A stretch of DNA of 64,000 bases from Lysobacter prati (GCF_009765215.1 NZ_VLNV01000001.1:558001-622000), one strand, 5' to 3'. Shown: positions 26,050 through 35,016, numbered from the stretch's first letter. A program made the numbers and translations. Notes: generated by a model from the letters alone, not told the origin.

Positions 26050-26244
26050 TCAAGTGCGCCCGGAGCACGGTATCCAAGCCCTGCCAACGGCCGCCTTCGC
26101 GATCAGGGAGGCATTGGCGCGCAGCGAACCGATGTCGATCGAGCGGACGGCGAATGCCATCTGCGACTGATGGTCGATCAGGATCAGGGTGTGATCCCGG
26201 GACGTGAGCAGCGTCTTGCCGGGGGTGGGAGTGGCCTTGATCAT
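26050..26244 (-). pseudogene. N-terminal fragment of an isochorismatase-family hydrolase
   Basis: 64 residues. The first 45 (TSRDHTLILIDHQSQMAFAV, then RSIDIGSLRANASLIAKAA) are a clear isochorismatase-like N-terminus with the catalytic Asp in LIDHQ. After AKAA the frame turns into unrelated sequence and stops; the lysine and cysteine of the triad are missing. Its ATG overlaps the stop of the upstream alpha/beta hydrolase gene (ATGA), so the original operon joint survives while the body is lost. An intact exported relative is at 59223-60020. Confidence 0.8.
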
Positions 26245-27203
26245 GGCATTGCTCCAGAAGGGGAGAGGGCGGCGGTAAAGGGACCATCACTGCGGGACTT
26301 CGGTGCAAGGAAATCCAGCACCACCTCCGCCACTTCATCGGGATACTGATGGTGCGGGGCGTGACCGGTCTGTGAGTAGAAGACGAACCTGGCGTCGCGC
26401 ATCTTTCCGATCAGCGGAAACCAGTTCTGGCCGGCGGTGCTGGTGTCATGGTCGCCGGCAATGACGAGGATCGGCCGCTCGACACGGGTCAACTTCTCCC
26501 TGCGCCCGGTTGCATCTTCGTGGAAGCCGCCGGCCGCCTTGAAATAGCGCTCGAACTGCGCCGGTTGCGAAGGAATCCGAGCGTCGACGTCGGGCCGGAC
26601 GCGGATTCGATCGCGGGATTCACGCGCCTTTTCGCGACTCAAGGCGGAGTCCGGCTCGAAGAACAGCACTTCCTCGTCTGCCAGGTCGTTGACGGGCTTG
26701 AGCGCACGATCCAGGAACGCAGGTTGCAGCGGGATCTCGTTCTTGCCCGGCGGGTTCGTCGCCAGCAGCACGACGCGTCCCACGCGCGCGGGCCGGTCGA
26801 TCAGGTAGGCCTGTGCAAGCAGTCCGCCCCATGACCAGCCGAGCAGGTCGAACTGCTGCAGGCCCAGCGATTCGACGAAGCCGTCCAGCGAAGCAATGCC
26901 CTGTTCCATGGTCTCGGGCTGCGTGCCTCCCGAGTATCCGATGCCGGGCAGGTCGACCAGGATCACGGTGTGCTTTCGCGCCAGCGCGTCGATAAAGGCG
27001 GGGTCCCAGGTATCGAGCGTGCCGCGGAAGCGGTTCAGCAATACCACCGGGGCGCCGCTCCCCACCTTGCGGTACGCGATCCGATCCTGGCCGACCTGGA
27101 CCGAGCGGGTTTCGACAGTGGTCGCACCACTAGCGGTGGCCACGGCCTGACCAGGGATCAAGGTTCCAAACTGAAGAGCCAATAGCAGCGACAGCATTCG
27201 CAT
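26241..27203 (-). CDS. Exported alpha/beta hydrolase
   Basis: 320 residues with a signal peptide (MRMLSLLLALQFGTLIPGQA). The hydrolase fold shows the nucleophile elbow GWSWGG in place of the common GHSxGG, the acid region IAGDHDTSTAG and the catalytic His in QTGHAPHHQYP. The first motif (VVLLNRFRGTLDTWDP) has Asn-Arg where many members have HG, which sets this subfamily apart and could alter the oxyanion hole. Last intact gene of a same-strand run from 30757; it overlaps the isochorismatase fragment. Confidence 0.88.
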   Translation of the reverse strand: MRMLSLLLALQFGTLIPGQAVATASGATTVETRSVQVGQDRIAYRKVGSGAPVVLLNRFRGTLDTWDPAFIDALARKHTVILVDLPGIGYSGGTQPETMEQGIASLDGFVESLGLQQFDLLGWSWGGLLAQAYLIDRPARVGRVVLLATNPPGKNEIPLQPAFLDRALKPVNDLADEEVLFFEPDSALSREKARESRDRIRVRPDVDARIPSQPAQFERYFKAAGGFHEDATGRREKLTRVERPILVIAGDHDTSTAGQNWFPLIGKMRDARFVFYSQTGHAPHHQYPDEVAEVVLDFLAPKSRSDGPFTAALSPSGAMP

Positions 27204-27239
27204 GAGGGCCTCTTGTGGATAGGACGATGCGTTGGCGGG

Positions 27240-28319
27240 TCAGCGCGTGGCCATCGCCGGGATGTCGAATTGCACAAGGGTCCATCGCGTGACCTTCTCC
27301 TCCCACTCGTCGCCCTCGCGCGGCGTGAGCGGAAGTGCAAGGTTGGCCACCAGCATCCGCTTGCCCTGGACCGCCGTCGCCGCAGGGCAGAGAAGGCCCA
27401 GCGGAGCACCATCGGGACCGATGCCGTCGAAGTGTCCCGCGCGGGCACGCACCAGCCCGTTGGCGTCCAGCGCGACCACCGCGTCGACCTGATTCGAGGC
27501 GACCCAGAGCAGGCCGTCGTGCAGCAGCAAGCCATCGGCGCCGTAAATGCTCTCGGCGAGCACATCGAGCTTCCCGCCGGACAGCGGCATGCGCAGGACG
27601 CGGCCGTCGCCGGCATTGTTCACGTACAGCAGCCCGGCGGGCTCGTCGATCGCGATGCCGTTCGCACCGAACGGCAGTGCTCCCGTCGTCACAAGCAGAG
27701 GATCGCGGGCCAAGACCTCGACCTTGCAAGCCTTGCATGTCGTAGCACCCTTGATGCGGTAGACCGCACCCTGGAACGAGTCCGAGACATACGCGTTGCC
27801 CGCGGTGTCGAATTCCACCCCGTTGATCGCGGGGAAACCGGCGGACCCGTAGACGATCCGGTCCTGGCTGCCGTCGGGGTTGGCCACCAGCCGATCGCCG
27901 GGCGCAGGCGGCGACAGGGCACCGAAGCTCGCCACATCCTCCGGCGCATGGCCCGTGGCGAAATCGCCGGGCAGCCGCTGCAGTTTCGATGCGCCGAAGT
28001 TGAGGAAGTAGATTGCGCCGTCGGCGAACGCCAGCCCCGTGATCGGCGTCGGACCCAGGTCGGCCCGGGCCAGCAGCTGTCCCGTGGGCGACAGTCGAAT
28101 GATCTGGTTCTTTCGGGCAGTCGCCGGCTCGCGACTGTCGAACGACCCGACGTACACCTCGCCGGACGTCGGGTTGGTCGCGAGGCTTTCCGGGTGACGG
28201 AAGTCCTCTGGAAGCGTCACGAACGGGCGCGTTTCGATTCGCAGAGGCTGGTTCGCCGTTTGCGCGGCGGCAAATGGGCACATCAGGGCCAGCACGACAA
28301 CAGCAGGAATGATCTTCAT
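27240..28319 (-). CDS. Secreted SMP-30/gluconolactonase-like beta-propeller protein, copy 2
   Basis: 359 residues with signal peptide (cleavage after AAA). It aligns end to end with the protein at 21543-22634: shared FGASKLQR, SDSFQGAVYRI, TTGALPFGANG, INNAGDGRVLRM (VNN here) and GDEWEE near the C-terminus, and the same mid-chain CxxC (CKACKVEV). Expected to be a periplasmic six-bladed propeller, perhaps a lactonase or ligand-binding protein. It is followed by an exported alpha/beta hydrolase gene 36 bases on, so substrate-linked hydrolysis is plausible. Confidence 0.85.
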   Translation of the reverse strand: MKIIPAVVVLALMCPFAAAQTANQPLRIETRPFVTLPEDFRHPESLATNPTSGEVYVGSFDSREPATARKNQIIRLSPTGQLLARADLGPTPITGLAFADGAIYFLNFGASKLQRLPGDFATGHAPEDVASFGALSPPAPGDRLVANPDGSQDRIVYGSAGFPAINGVEFDTAGNAYVSDSFQGAVYRIKGATTCKACKVEVLARDPLLVTTGALPFGANGIAIDEPAGLLYVNNAGDGRVLRMPLSGGKLDVLAESIYGADGLLLHDGLLWVASNQVDAVVALDANGLVRARAGHFDGIGPDGAPLGLLCPAATAVQGKRMLVANLALPLTPREGDEWEEKVTRWTLVQFDIPAMATR

Positions 28320-28358
28320 CGCAGCACCTTTCGCGGGAGGGACGTACGCTGGGCCGGG

Positions 28359-28865
28359 TCAGCTCGCGGCGGTCCTCGTGTATGCACGACGAATACGCAT
28401 GGCCTGGAGCGTGGCGCCTGCGATATACAGCAGCAGGCCGACGCCGACGATCGCCCGGAGCACCGGGTCTTCCGGGCCCGTGAACGCCGGATCGCCGATC
28501 GGAATGCGCGTGCCGGTTTCGGTCAGCCCGGGAATCAAATGGAAGTATAGGGTCAGCGAGTTGCCCAGCACCGTCACATAACGCGGCAACCCGACCTCGC
28601 CAATCCGCTCAGCCGCGCCAGCGACTGCCAGCACCACCAGCGTCATGATGGACAACACGTGCGGAGCGCCGAACCCGCCGTGGCGGAAGATGAAAAGCCC
28701 AGTAAAAGCGGTAGCCGCCGTCAACCAGACATAGAGCGAGCCGGAACGCGTGCGCGTTCCGATCTCGCCGTACTGGATCAACGTCAGGACACCGAAGAAC
28801 ACGGCCACCAGGGCAATGGCGGTGTGGAACATCCCGAACGGTGAAATGTTGAGCATCCGGTTCAT
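28359..28865 (-). CDS. Five-helix membrane protein, DUF2306-like
   Basis: 168 residues from the ATG at 28865 (MNRMLNISPFGMFHTAIA); the upstream extension translates the 24-bp tandem repeat and is not credible. Five predicted membrane helices, with a histidine in the first (MFHTAIALVAVFFG), a HGGFG loop and a His in helix four (LTLYFHLIPG). This resembles the DUF2306 family of predicted membrane proteins. Function unknown. It lies between an exported hydrolase and a secreted propeller gene on one strand. Confidence 0.78.
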   Translation of the reverse strand: MNRMLNISPFGMFHTAIALVAVFFGVLTLIQYGEIGTRTRSGSLYVWLTAATAFTGLFIFRHGGFGAPHVLSIMTLVVLAVAGAAERIGEVGLPRYVTVLGNSLTLYFHLIPGLTETGTRIPIGDPAFTGPEDPVLRAIVGVGLLLYIAGATLQAMRIRRAYTRTAAS

Positions 28866-28887
28866 CCAGCGGTGGGGGTGGATCGGG

Positions 28888-28942
28888 CTTCGCGTCAGGC
28901 CGAAGTCAGGACTTCGCGTCAGGCCGAAGTCAGGACTTCGCG
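28888..28942. repeat. 24-bp tandem repeat across the hydrolase stop codon
   Basis: A 24-bp unit beginning CTTCGCGTCAGGCC is repeated exactly at 28888-28911 and 28912-28935, followed by a 7-bp partial unit. The second copy contains the stop codon (28930-28932) of the gene read from 29934, so the end of that gene is duplicated downstream. Confidence 0.92.
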
Positions 28943-29934
28943 AACGCCAAAAGGTCGGCATTGAGGCGGTCCTTGTGCGTGTCGGTGATGCCGTGCGGAG
29001 CGCCTTCGTAGACGATCAGCTTGCTGTCCTTGACCAGCTTGGCGGAAGCGCGTCCAGCGGCATCGATCGGGACGATCTGGTCGTCGTCACCGTGGATGAT
29101 CAGCGTGGGAACATCGAAGCGCTTCAGATCTTCGGTGAAATCCGTTTCCGAGAAGGCCTTGATGCTGTCGTAGGTGTTCTTGTGGCCACCCAGCATTCCC
29201 TGCAGCCACCAGGCATTGATCACGCCCGCGGACGGCTTCGCACCGGGGCGGTTGTAGCCGAAGAACGGGCCCGAGGGGATATCGATGAACAGCTGCGAGC
29301 GGTCCTTGAGCAGGCCCGCGCGGATGCCGTCGAACACCGACAGCGGCAGGCCGCCGGGATTCTTGTCCGTCTTCACCATCAGTGGCGGAACGGCGGACAC
29401 CAGCGCGACTTTCTTCACCCGCTTGCTGCCGTGCCGACCGACATATCGCGTCACTTCGCCGCCCCCCGTGGAGAAGCCGACCAGCATCGCGTCCTTGACG
29501 TCGAGCTTGTCGAGCAGCTGCGCGAGATCGTCGGCGTAATGATCCATGTCATTGCCATCCCACGGCTGGCTGGAGCGGCCGTGCCCGCGCCGATCGTGCG
29601 CGATGCAGCGGAAGCCGTTGGAGGCGAGGTGGAACATCTGCGCTTCCCAGCTGTCGGCGTTCAACGGCCAGCCGTGGCTGAAGACAACGATCGGTCCGGT
29701 GCCCCAGTCCTTGTAGTAGATCTCGACGCCGTCTTTGGTGGTGAAGGTGCTCATGGCTTTTGCGATTCCTGCATCGGAGGGGGGAGGGGAGGAAACTGCC
29801 TGGGTCGCCTGCGGAGCGTCGGAAGCGGAGCATCCGACGAGGGGGAGGAGAGATGCTGCTGCAAGCGCGGTACCGCCGATCAGCACGGTGCGGCGGCCTT
29901 CGTCGATGGTGTGGACGCTATCGTCGTTTGGCAT
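28930..29934 (-). CDS. Exported chloroperoxidase-like alpha/beta hydrolase
   Basis: 334 residues from the ATG at 29934. A Tat-like signal ([18 protein letters not shown]) ends in a lipobox-like LVGC, and a Ser/Pro-rich linker follows. Then [18 protein letters not shown] begins a domain that in most relatives is the true N-terminus of a cytoplasmic cofactor-free haloperoxidase/esterase. Triad: Ser in GFSTGG, Asp in HGDDDQIVP, His in PHGITDTH. The protein therefore looks like a cytosolic enzyme fused to an export signal. Translation from the internal ATG would give the cytosolic form. Its end is duplicated by a 24-bp tandem repeat. The NarL-type regulator gene lies upstream on the same strand. 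Confidence 0.88.
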   Translation of the reverse strand: MPNDDSVHTIDEGRRTVLIGGTALAAASLLPLVGCSASDAPQATQAVSSPPPSDAGIAKAMSTFTTKDGVEIYYKDWGTGPIVVFSHGWPLNADSWEAQMFHLASNGFRCIAHDRRGHGRSSQPWDGNDMDHYADDLAQLLDKLDVKDAMLVGFSTGGGEVTRYVGRHGSKRVKKVALVSAVPPLMVKTDKNPGGLPLSVFDGIRAGLLKDRSQLFIDIPSGPFFGYNRPGAKPSAGVINAWWLQGMLGGHKNTYDSIKAFSETDFTEDLKRFDVPTLIIHGDDDQIVPIDAAGRASAKLVKDSKLIVYEGAPHGITDTHKDRLNADLLAFAKS

Positions 29935-30053
29935 GTTCTTTGCCTGCTCTGCTGAAGGCACCTGGGTGCGACGTGGGGTAGGCCGGCGCGACGCATCGAC
30001 GTCCGCAAGGCCCCTGCACGATAGAAAACCGTGCAGTTACCAGATACACGCAT

Positions 30054-30085
30054 CGGGGGTGACCTCACACCCCCTGTTCGGGGGA
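30054..30085. promoter_or_regulatory. G/C-run inverted repeats upstream of the exported hydrolase
   Basis: GGGGGT (30054-30059) pairs with ACCCCC (30069-30074), and CCCCC (30070-30074) pairs with GGGGG (30080-30084). They lie in the 196-base gap between the NarL-type regulator gene and the hydrolase gene. Could be an operator or a terminator-like structure; a similar element precedes the regulator gene at 30881. Confidence 0.4.
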
Positions 30086-30130
30086 GGGTCGCTTCCGCAG
30101 CAAAGTTTTCGCGTGCCGCAGCCGGCAGCG

Positions 30131-30757
30131 TCAGGGTGTCAGCTGGTTCAGGATTCCGCGACGGATGCCGATGCGGATCGCCTCGGTGCGGTTGTGACAA
30201 CCGAACTTCTCGAAAATACGGGAGACGTGCGACTTGACGGTCTCGAGCGAGATGCCCAGCTCGTTGGCGATACGCTTGTTCTCCTTGCCTTCGAACAGCA
30301 GCTGGAGAATGCGCAGTTCGCGCGGTGTCAGCAGCTCGTTGCCCAGGTGGGTTGCGACGTCCGCACAGACTTCCGCCGAAACGTATCGTCCACCGGCATG
30401 GACCTTTCGGATGCAGTCCATCAGTTCATCGCGCAGCGCGCTCTTGAGCAGATAGCCGACCGCGCCGGCCGCCATCGAATCGCGCGCGTTGGCATCGCCG
30501 CGGAAGGTAGTGAGCATGACCACGCGGGCCCCGGAGTACTCGCTGCGTAACGCGCGCACACCCTCCAGACCGCCCATGCCCGGCATCTGCAGATCCATCA
30601 GCGTGACGTCGGGAAGCACGCGGCGAAAAGCCTCCAACCCGTCCTCGGCGCTCGATGCGCCGCCCACCACCTCGATGTCGGCTTCGTTCGACAGCATCGC
30701 CGCGATGCCCTCGCGAAGGACAGGATGGTCGTCGATGGTCAGGACGCGGATCGGCAT
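30131..30757 (-). CDS. NarL/FixJ-type response regulator
   Basis: 208 residues from the ATG at 30757; a TTG three codons earlier is possible. The receiver (1-120) has the acidic pair DDHP, phosphoacceptor D55 (LMDLQMPG) and the Lys of LLKSA. The LuxR-type HTH (about 143-205) reads LTPRELRILQLLFEGKENK, then RIANELGISLETVKSHVSRI. The likely cognate sensor is the Reg_prop kinase at 32026-35016 on the same strand, separated by two genes on the other strand. It is placed to control the run of exported hydrolases downstream. Confidence 0.93.
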   Translation of the reverse strand: MPIRVLTIDDHPVLREGIAAMLSNEADIEVVGGASSAEDGLEAFRRVLPDVTLMDLQMPGMGGLEGVRALRSEYSGARVVMLTTFRGDANARDSMAAGAVGYLLKSALRDELMDCIRKVHAGGRYVSAEVCADVATHLGNELLTPRELRILQLLFEGKENKRIANELGISLETVKSHVSRIFEKFGCHNRTEAIRIGIRRGILNQLTP

Positions 30758-30880
30758 GACACTCAAGCCCTTGGCTGGATACGAGCGGGCGGTTGGCTCC
30801 GCTTATCGATGGCGAGAGTACATGCCTGCTGGCTGCCGCGCGACGAATCGGATGCCGTAGGCGGTCGCGGCCGCCTGCAT

Positions 30881-30896
30881 TCCCCCGGATGGGGGA
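30881..30896. promoter_or_regulatory. Palindrome TCCCCC-N4-GGGGGA upstream of the NarL-type regulator
   Basis: Perfect 6-bp arms (30881-30886 and 30891-30896) around GGAT, in the 224-base divergent gap between the regulator (start 30757) and the HD-domain gene (start 30982). A related C-run/G-run element lies upstream of the next gene at 30070-30084, suggesting binding by the same regulator. Confidence 0.45.
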
Positions 30897-30981
30897 GGAC
30901 GCAAAGGCAAGGATGGTGGATTCGATACCTTCGACTGCCCCGTAGAGTGACCACGCGCAGGTCGGATCAGGAGTAGCGGAA

Positions 30982-31512
30982 ATGCTCGTCAATTTTCCCT
31001 GTCTGGATGACCTGCTCGAACGGCACGCAGAACCGCTGGGAACCAAGTTCAGCGCATACCGCAATCACGCGTACCGGGTGGTGAACTTCCATTGCCTGCT
31101 GAGCCGGGATCCGGTCGATCTTGACAAGCTCGCGGTCGCGGCAGCCCACCACGACCTGGGGATATGGACAGCGGGCACGTTTGACTACCTGGCCCCGTCG
31201 ATCGCCATGGCGAACGACTACCTGGCGGCGACCGGACGGCTGGCGTGGTCGGAGGAAATTGCAGGGATGATCGATCACCACCACAAAGTGACCTCATTGC
31301 GAGGTCACGAGTATTCAAGTGCCGAGACATTCCGGCGGGCCGACTGGATCGATGTATCGAAAGGCAGGGTCCGGTTTGGCCTCGAGCGCTGCGTCGTTGC
31401 GTCGGTCATGGACATGTTCCCGGGCCATGGATTCCACCGTCTTCTATTGAAGCTGTCGCTGAAACGGATGCTCACGCACCCCCTCAATCCACTCCCCATG
31501 CTCCGCTGGTAG
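30982..31512 (+). CDS. HD-domain protein
   Basis: 176 residues, cytoplasmic. Metal-ligand pattern of the HD superfamily: His in YRNHAYRVVNFH, His-Asp in AAAHHDLGIW, and further His in MIDHHHKVTSL and an Asp in RRADWIDVSKG. Probably a phosphohydrolase acting on a nucleotide or other small molecule; substrate not evident. It starts a short two-gene forward unit with DoxX, 27 bases apart. Confidence 0.85.
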   Translation: MLVNFPCLDDLLERHAEPLGTKFSAYRNHAYRVVNFHCLLSRDPVDLDKLAVAAAHHDLGIWTAGTFDYLAPSIAMANDYLAATGRLAWSEEIAGMIDHHHKVTSLRGHEYSSAETFRRADWIDVSKGRVRFGLERCVVASVMDMFPGHGFHRLLLKLSLKRMLTHPLNPLPMLRW

Positions 31513-31539
31513 GGGCACTCATCCACCAGGAATCGAACC

Positions 31540-31971
31540 ATGACAACTCAGTTCACGCTTTCCCCCACGGCCACACCGGCGATGCAGGGCACCTCGATAG
31601 CGATCGCGGCGCTGTGCGCACGACTGCTCCTGAGCGCGGTGTTCCTGCTCTCGGGCATCTCCAAGCTCACCAACCCCGGCGCTACGCTGGCGTATATCGC
31701 CTCGGCAGGGCTGCCGCTGCCCGAGTTCTGCTACGGACTGGCGGTGCTCGTGGAGATCCTGGGCGCGGTGCTGCTGATCGTCGGTTACAGGACACGCCTG
31801 GTTGGCGCACTGTTGGCGATCTTCTCGGTCGCCGCCGCAGCCGCGTTCCACCACGACATCGCCGACCAGGGGCAGTTGATCCACTTCCTGAAGAATCTCG
31901 CCATCGCCGGCGGACTTCTCCAGATTGTCGCATTCGGGCCCGGACACCTGAGCGTCGACGGTAAGCACTGA
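31540..31971 (+). CDS. DoxX family membrane protein
   Basis: 143 residues with four predicted membrane helices. Signature LLLSAVFLLSGISKLTNPG in the first helix, then GLPLPEFCYGLAVLVEILGA and the FHHDIADQGQLIHFLKNLAI block that marks the DoxX/SURF4 fold. Family members are linked to redox or sulfur metabolism and to membrane integrity; no specific reaction can be given. It is convergent with the Reg_prop kinase, with a hairpin between them. Confidence 0.92.
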   Translation: MTTQFTLSPTATPAMQGTSIAIAALCARLLLSAVFLLSGISKLTNPGATLAYIASAGLPLPEFCYGLAVLVEILGAVLLIVGYRTRLVGALLAIFSVAAAAAFHHDIADQGQLIHFLKNLAIAGGLLQIVAFGPGHLSVDGKH

Positions 31972-31982
31972 TGGTATGCACG

Positions 31983-32014
31983 CCGGGAAGCCCGCCGCCA
32001 TGGCGGCTTCCCGG
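31983..32014. terminator. Hairpin between doxX-like gene and the Reg_prop kinase gene
   Basis: 10-bp arms CCGGGAAGCC (31983-31992) and GGCTTCCCGG (32005-32014) with an inner 3-bp stem. Placed 11 bases after each of the two convergent stops. No T-run; a bidirectional terminator is likely. Confidence 0.65.
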
Positions 32015-32025
32015 ATGTGCGGCAG

Positions 32026-35016
32026 TCAGTGTTTCGGATAGGCCTGCTCGGCAGCGATCCCGATCCTGACTTCGGTTCCGCCAGTCGGGCGGGCAGCGAC
32101 GGACATCGTTGCACCGATCAACCTTGCGCGCTCGCGCATGCCTTTCAGGCCCCAATGGCGCTCCGCGCCAAGCCGTTCCTCGGAAATTCCCATGCCGTCG
32201 TCCTGGACCACAAGGACCACGCCGTCATTGATGTAGGTCAGGCCAATGTCCACACGCGCGCCTTTCGAATGAAGGCAGGCATTGGTGATGGCCTCACGAC
32301 CGATCTGCCGCAATTCCTCGTACACCACCGGCTGGAGCGGGCGAGGAGGGAAGGGCACCGAGACATCGCACAGCAGCTGGTGTTCGGCAGCCAGCTCCTG
32401 CGCATGTCGTCCCAGGCACTCGGCCAGGTCCATCGTGCTCGCTTCCGGGTCGCGCAGCAGATGGATCCGGTCGCGTCCTTCTCGGATCGTCTCCTGCGTG
32501 CGGTCCAGCAGGCGTTCCATCTGCTGGCGTAACGCGTCATCGGGCGACAGCTTCGAGGCAAGCGCCTGAAAGTTGAGCAGCATGGCCTGCATTCCCTGCA
32601 GCAGGGTGTCGTGCAGATCACGGGCGATGCGGGTGCGTTCGGATATCTGCGCGTCGAAGCGGTCGCGCAGCCTCGCCGTCTCGGTGCGAAGCCGCAATGC
32701 GTAGAGCAACCACAGCATCAGTGCCAGGGCGGCCGCGATCAGGCCCTTGAACCAGATCGACTGCATGAACGTGGGCATCACCTTGAAGTCCAGCGACGCG
32801 CCTTGTTGATTCCACACGCCGTCGTTGTTGGCGGCGATGACCTCGAACCGGTAGTCGCCCGGCGCAAGGTTGGTGTAGAACGCCTGCCGCCGGTTACCGG
32901 CATCGACCCAATCGTCGTCCGCCCCGGAGAGCCGGTAGCGGAAACGCACGCGCTTGGGAATGGTCAGGCTCAGGGCGGTGTAGTCGATTTCGACCCGGGA
33001 CGCACCCGCGGGCAGGGTCGTCGAAGCGGGATCGCGCAGTCGCCGCGAGCCGAATGCCAGGCCAGTAATCCGGACCGGAGGAGGCAAGCGGTTGCGCGTC
33101 AGCTGGGCGGGCTGCACTTGTGCGATGCCGTCGGTGGTCAGAAAGCGCAGTACGCCATCGCCCCCCTGGACGGCACTGTTCTTCGAGTAACCCGTGACGG
33201 CAGGTCCCCGGAGGCCATCGTCGAAATCGAACAACCGGACGTGAAGGTCGACATCCGGTCGGTCGAAGCTGCGCGCGAGTGCGTCGCTCGACACCCTTGC
33301 GATACCTGCGCGTGACAGCAGCCAGGTAAAACCATGGCGGTCGTCAACCATTCCCACCACACCTTGCAGCCACGGGTCGTCCCGCTTTAGCACGGTGATC
33401 TTGCCATCCCGAAGGCGCGCCAGGCCGCCGGTGCTGGCGACCAGCACGTCGTCTTTCATCGGCAGCAAGGAGTCGATCTCGCCCCCGGGAATGTCGCTCT
33501 TCTTCCACAGCACCTTCGTGCCGGGAAGCGTCATGTAAACCAGCCCTTGCGATCGCACGTGCGCCAGCAATCCGTCCCGGTACGGGACAAGGGTCGTTAC
33601 TTTGAGTGGCCCGTCCGGTCCGTCTGGAAGACTCTCGATCCACTCTCCGTTCTCGTAGCGCGTGATGCCACCGCGGGTCCGGTTGAACCAGAGACGTCCG
33701 TCGCGCGTGGCCACGCAGTCGAGGAAATTGCGGCGTTTCTCGAGAGGTATCTGATCGAAGCGTTGACCCACGCCGCGGAAGAAGGTATCGCTCGTCGTGA
33801 ACCACACGACGCCTGCAGCGTCCTCGCACAGTGCCTGTGGGTTTCTCAGCCCCTCGAGCACCCGGCTCGTCGCGCCATGCGGGGAAGTCGCGTACAGGCT
33901 GTCGGAATCAGCCGCATACACCGTCCCATCGCGGGCAGCCATCACGATGTAGCCGAATCGGGAGTAGGGCTGCACGCCTGCCGCGGCGCGGATGTTGGCC
34001 GGCGTGAAGCGGTCCAGCCCGGCGCTGGTTCCGACCCAGATGTTGCCTTCGCGGTCTTCCAGGACCGCCAGCGCACGATCGGAGGACAGCCCTTCCTTCG
34101 CGGTGAAGAACTCCTCGACGGGCTTCCCTCCCCGATACAGTCCCTGGGGTCGCCCGATCCGAATGACGCCTGCGGCATAGGTGACGGCCCAAATGGAACC
34201 GTCACGATCGAACAGTAACGTCCGGAGCGAAGCGGTGGCCTGGGAGGCCGGGACGGAAATCAAGGTCGGCGCGTCGGGATGTGCACGCAACACGGCGGGC
34301 AGTCGCCGCGTGCCGTTGGCTCCGCTCGACTGCCAGACCTGTCCTGACCTGTCCGTCGCCAGCACCTTGACTTCGCCGTCGGTGGCAGGGTTTTGGGTAC
34401 TCTTGAAGTGCTGTTCGCCCGGCTCCAGGACAAGCGTCTTGGCCCGATCCGACAGCCAAATGCGTCCATCCTTGCTCTCGGCGATGCCCCACGCGAAGAC
34501 GCTGTCCACCCCCCACTGTTTGCCAATGATCTGCCACTGGCCTGCGCCGTAACGCATCAACGGATGATTCGTATTGCCTGTCTGCGCCCAGACGGCTCCG
34601 GTCCGATCTTCCAAGAAATTGTGGACCCACCGGTCACTGTAGCTTGGTGTCCGGTCGATGAGTTTTCCGTCGCGCAGCACCGCGATGCGGCCGGACTGGT
34701 ATCCAATCCACAGGTCGCCGTTGCGTGCCGCCATCAGTGCCGACACGGATTCGCCCACGCTCGCGCCATTGGCAGGCGCCGGGACCATTTCGAACCGGAC
34801 GCCGTCGAAGCGATGCAGTCCGCTGTCGCTGCCGGTCCACAGGAATCCGTCCGGCGTCTGCGCAAGCGCGTAGATCCCCAGCGGCACGCCATCCTCCGCG
34901 GTCCAGCGGGTGTGCCTCAGGTCGGTGATGCTGACATCAGGATCCAGGGCATACGCCGGCGCGGCGCAAAGAATCAGATCGGACACCCCCAGCAGAACTG
35001 CGAGCAAATAGCGCAC
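32026..35016 (-). CDS. Sensor histidine kinase with periplasmic Reg_prop beta-propeller
   Basis: 996 residues with signal peptide (MRYLLAVLLGVSDLILCAAP). Layout: two seven-bladed-type propellers built from Reg_prop repeats (about 30-640; for example IYALAQTPDGFLWTGSDSGL, GNIWVGTSAGLDRF), a Y_Y_Y domain (about 655-745; VRFRYRLSGADDDWVDAG), one membrane helix (about 752-772), HisKA_3 with His802 (ARDLHDTLLQG) and a HATPase (DDGMGIS, HWGLKGMRERA). HisKA_3 kinases pair with NarL-type regulators, and the only one intact nearby is at 30131-30757. The ligand may be a polysaccharide fragment, as in Bacteroides hybrid systems; the GH43/GH51 genes next door fit this. Confidence 0.94.
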   Translation of the reverse strand: MRYLLAVLLGVSDLILCAAPAYALDPDVSITDLRHTRWTAEDGVPLGIYALAQTPDGFLWTGSDSGLHRFDGVRFEMVPAPANGASVGESVSALMAARNGDLWIGYQSGRIAVLRDGKLIDRTPSYSDRWVHNFLEDRTGAVWAQTGNTNHPLMRYGAGQWQIIGKQWGVDSVFAWGIAESKDGRIWLSDRAKTLVLEPGEQHFKSTQNPATDGEVKVLATDRSGQVWQSSGANGTRRLPAVLRAHPDAPTLISVPASQATASLRTLLFDRDGSIWAVTYAAGVIRIGRPQGLYRGGKPVEEFFTAKEGLSSDRALAVLEDREGNIWVGTSAGLDRFTPANIRAAAGVQPYSRFGYIVMAARDGTVYAADSDSLYATSPHGATSRVLEGLRNPQALCEDAAGVVWFTTSDTFFRGVGQRFDQIPLEKRRNFLDCVATRDGRLWFNRTRGGITRYENGEWIESLPDGPDGPLKVTTLVPYRDGLLAHVRSQGLVYMTLPGTKVLWKKSDIPGGEIDSLLPMKDDVLVASTGGLARLRDGKITVLKRDDPWLQGVVGMVDDRHGFTWLLSRAGIARVSSDALARSFDRPDVDLHVRLFDFDDGLRGPAVTGYSKNSAVQGGDGVLRFLTTDGIAQVQPAQLTRNRLPPPVRITGLAFGSRRLRDPASTTLPAGASRVEIDYTALSLTIPKRVRFRYRLSGADDDWVDAGNRRQAFYTNLAPGDYRFEVIAANNDGVWNQQGASLDFKVMPTFMQSIWFKGLIAAALALMLWLLYALRLRTETARLRDRFDAQISERTRIARDLHDTLLQGMQAMLLNFQALASKLSPDDALRQQMERLLDRTQETIREGRDRIHLLRDPEASTMDLAECLGRHAQELAAEHQLLCDVSVPFPPRPLQPVVYEELRQIGREAITNACLHSKGARVDIGLTYINDGVVLVVQDDGMGISEERLGAERHWGLKGMRERARLIGATMSVAARPTGGTEVRIGIAAEQAYPKH

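Noticed and set aside
25676-26349. Several overlapping ORFs of 60-165 codons in both directions
   Set aside because: None has a plausible start, codon pattern or family motif, apart from the isochorismatase fragment, which is reported separately.
27213-28550. Plus-strand ORF of 445 codons opposite the second propeller gene
   Set aside because: Antisense to a clear paralogue of the 21.5-kb gene; no motifs.
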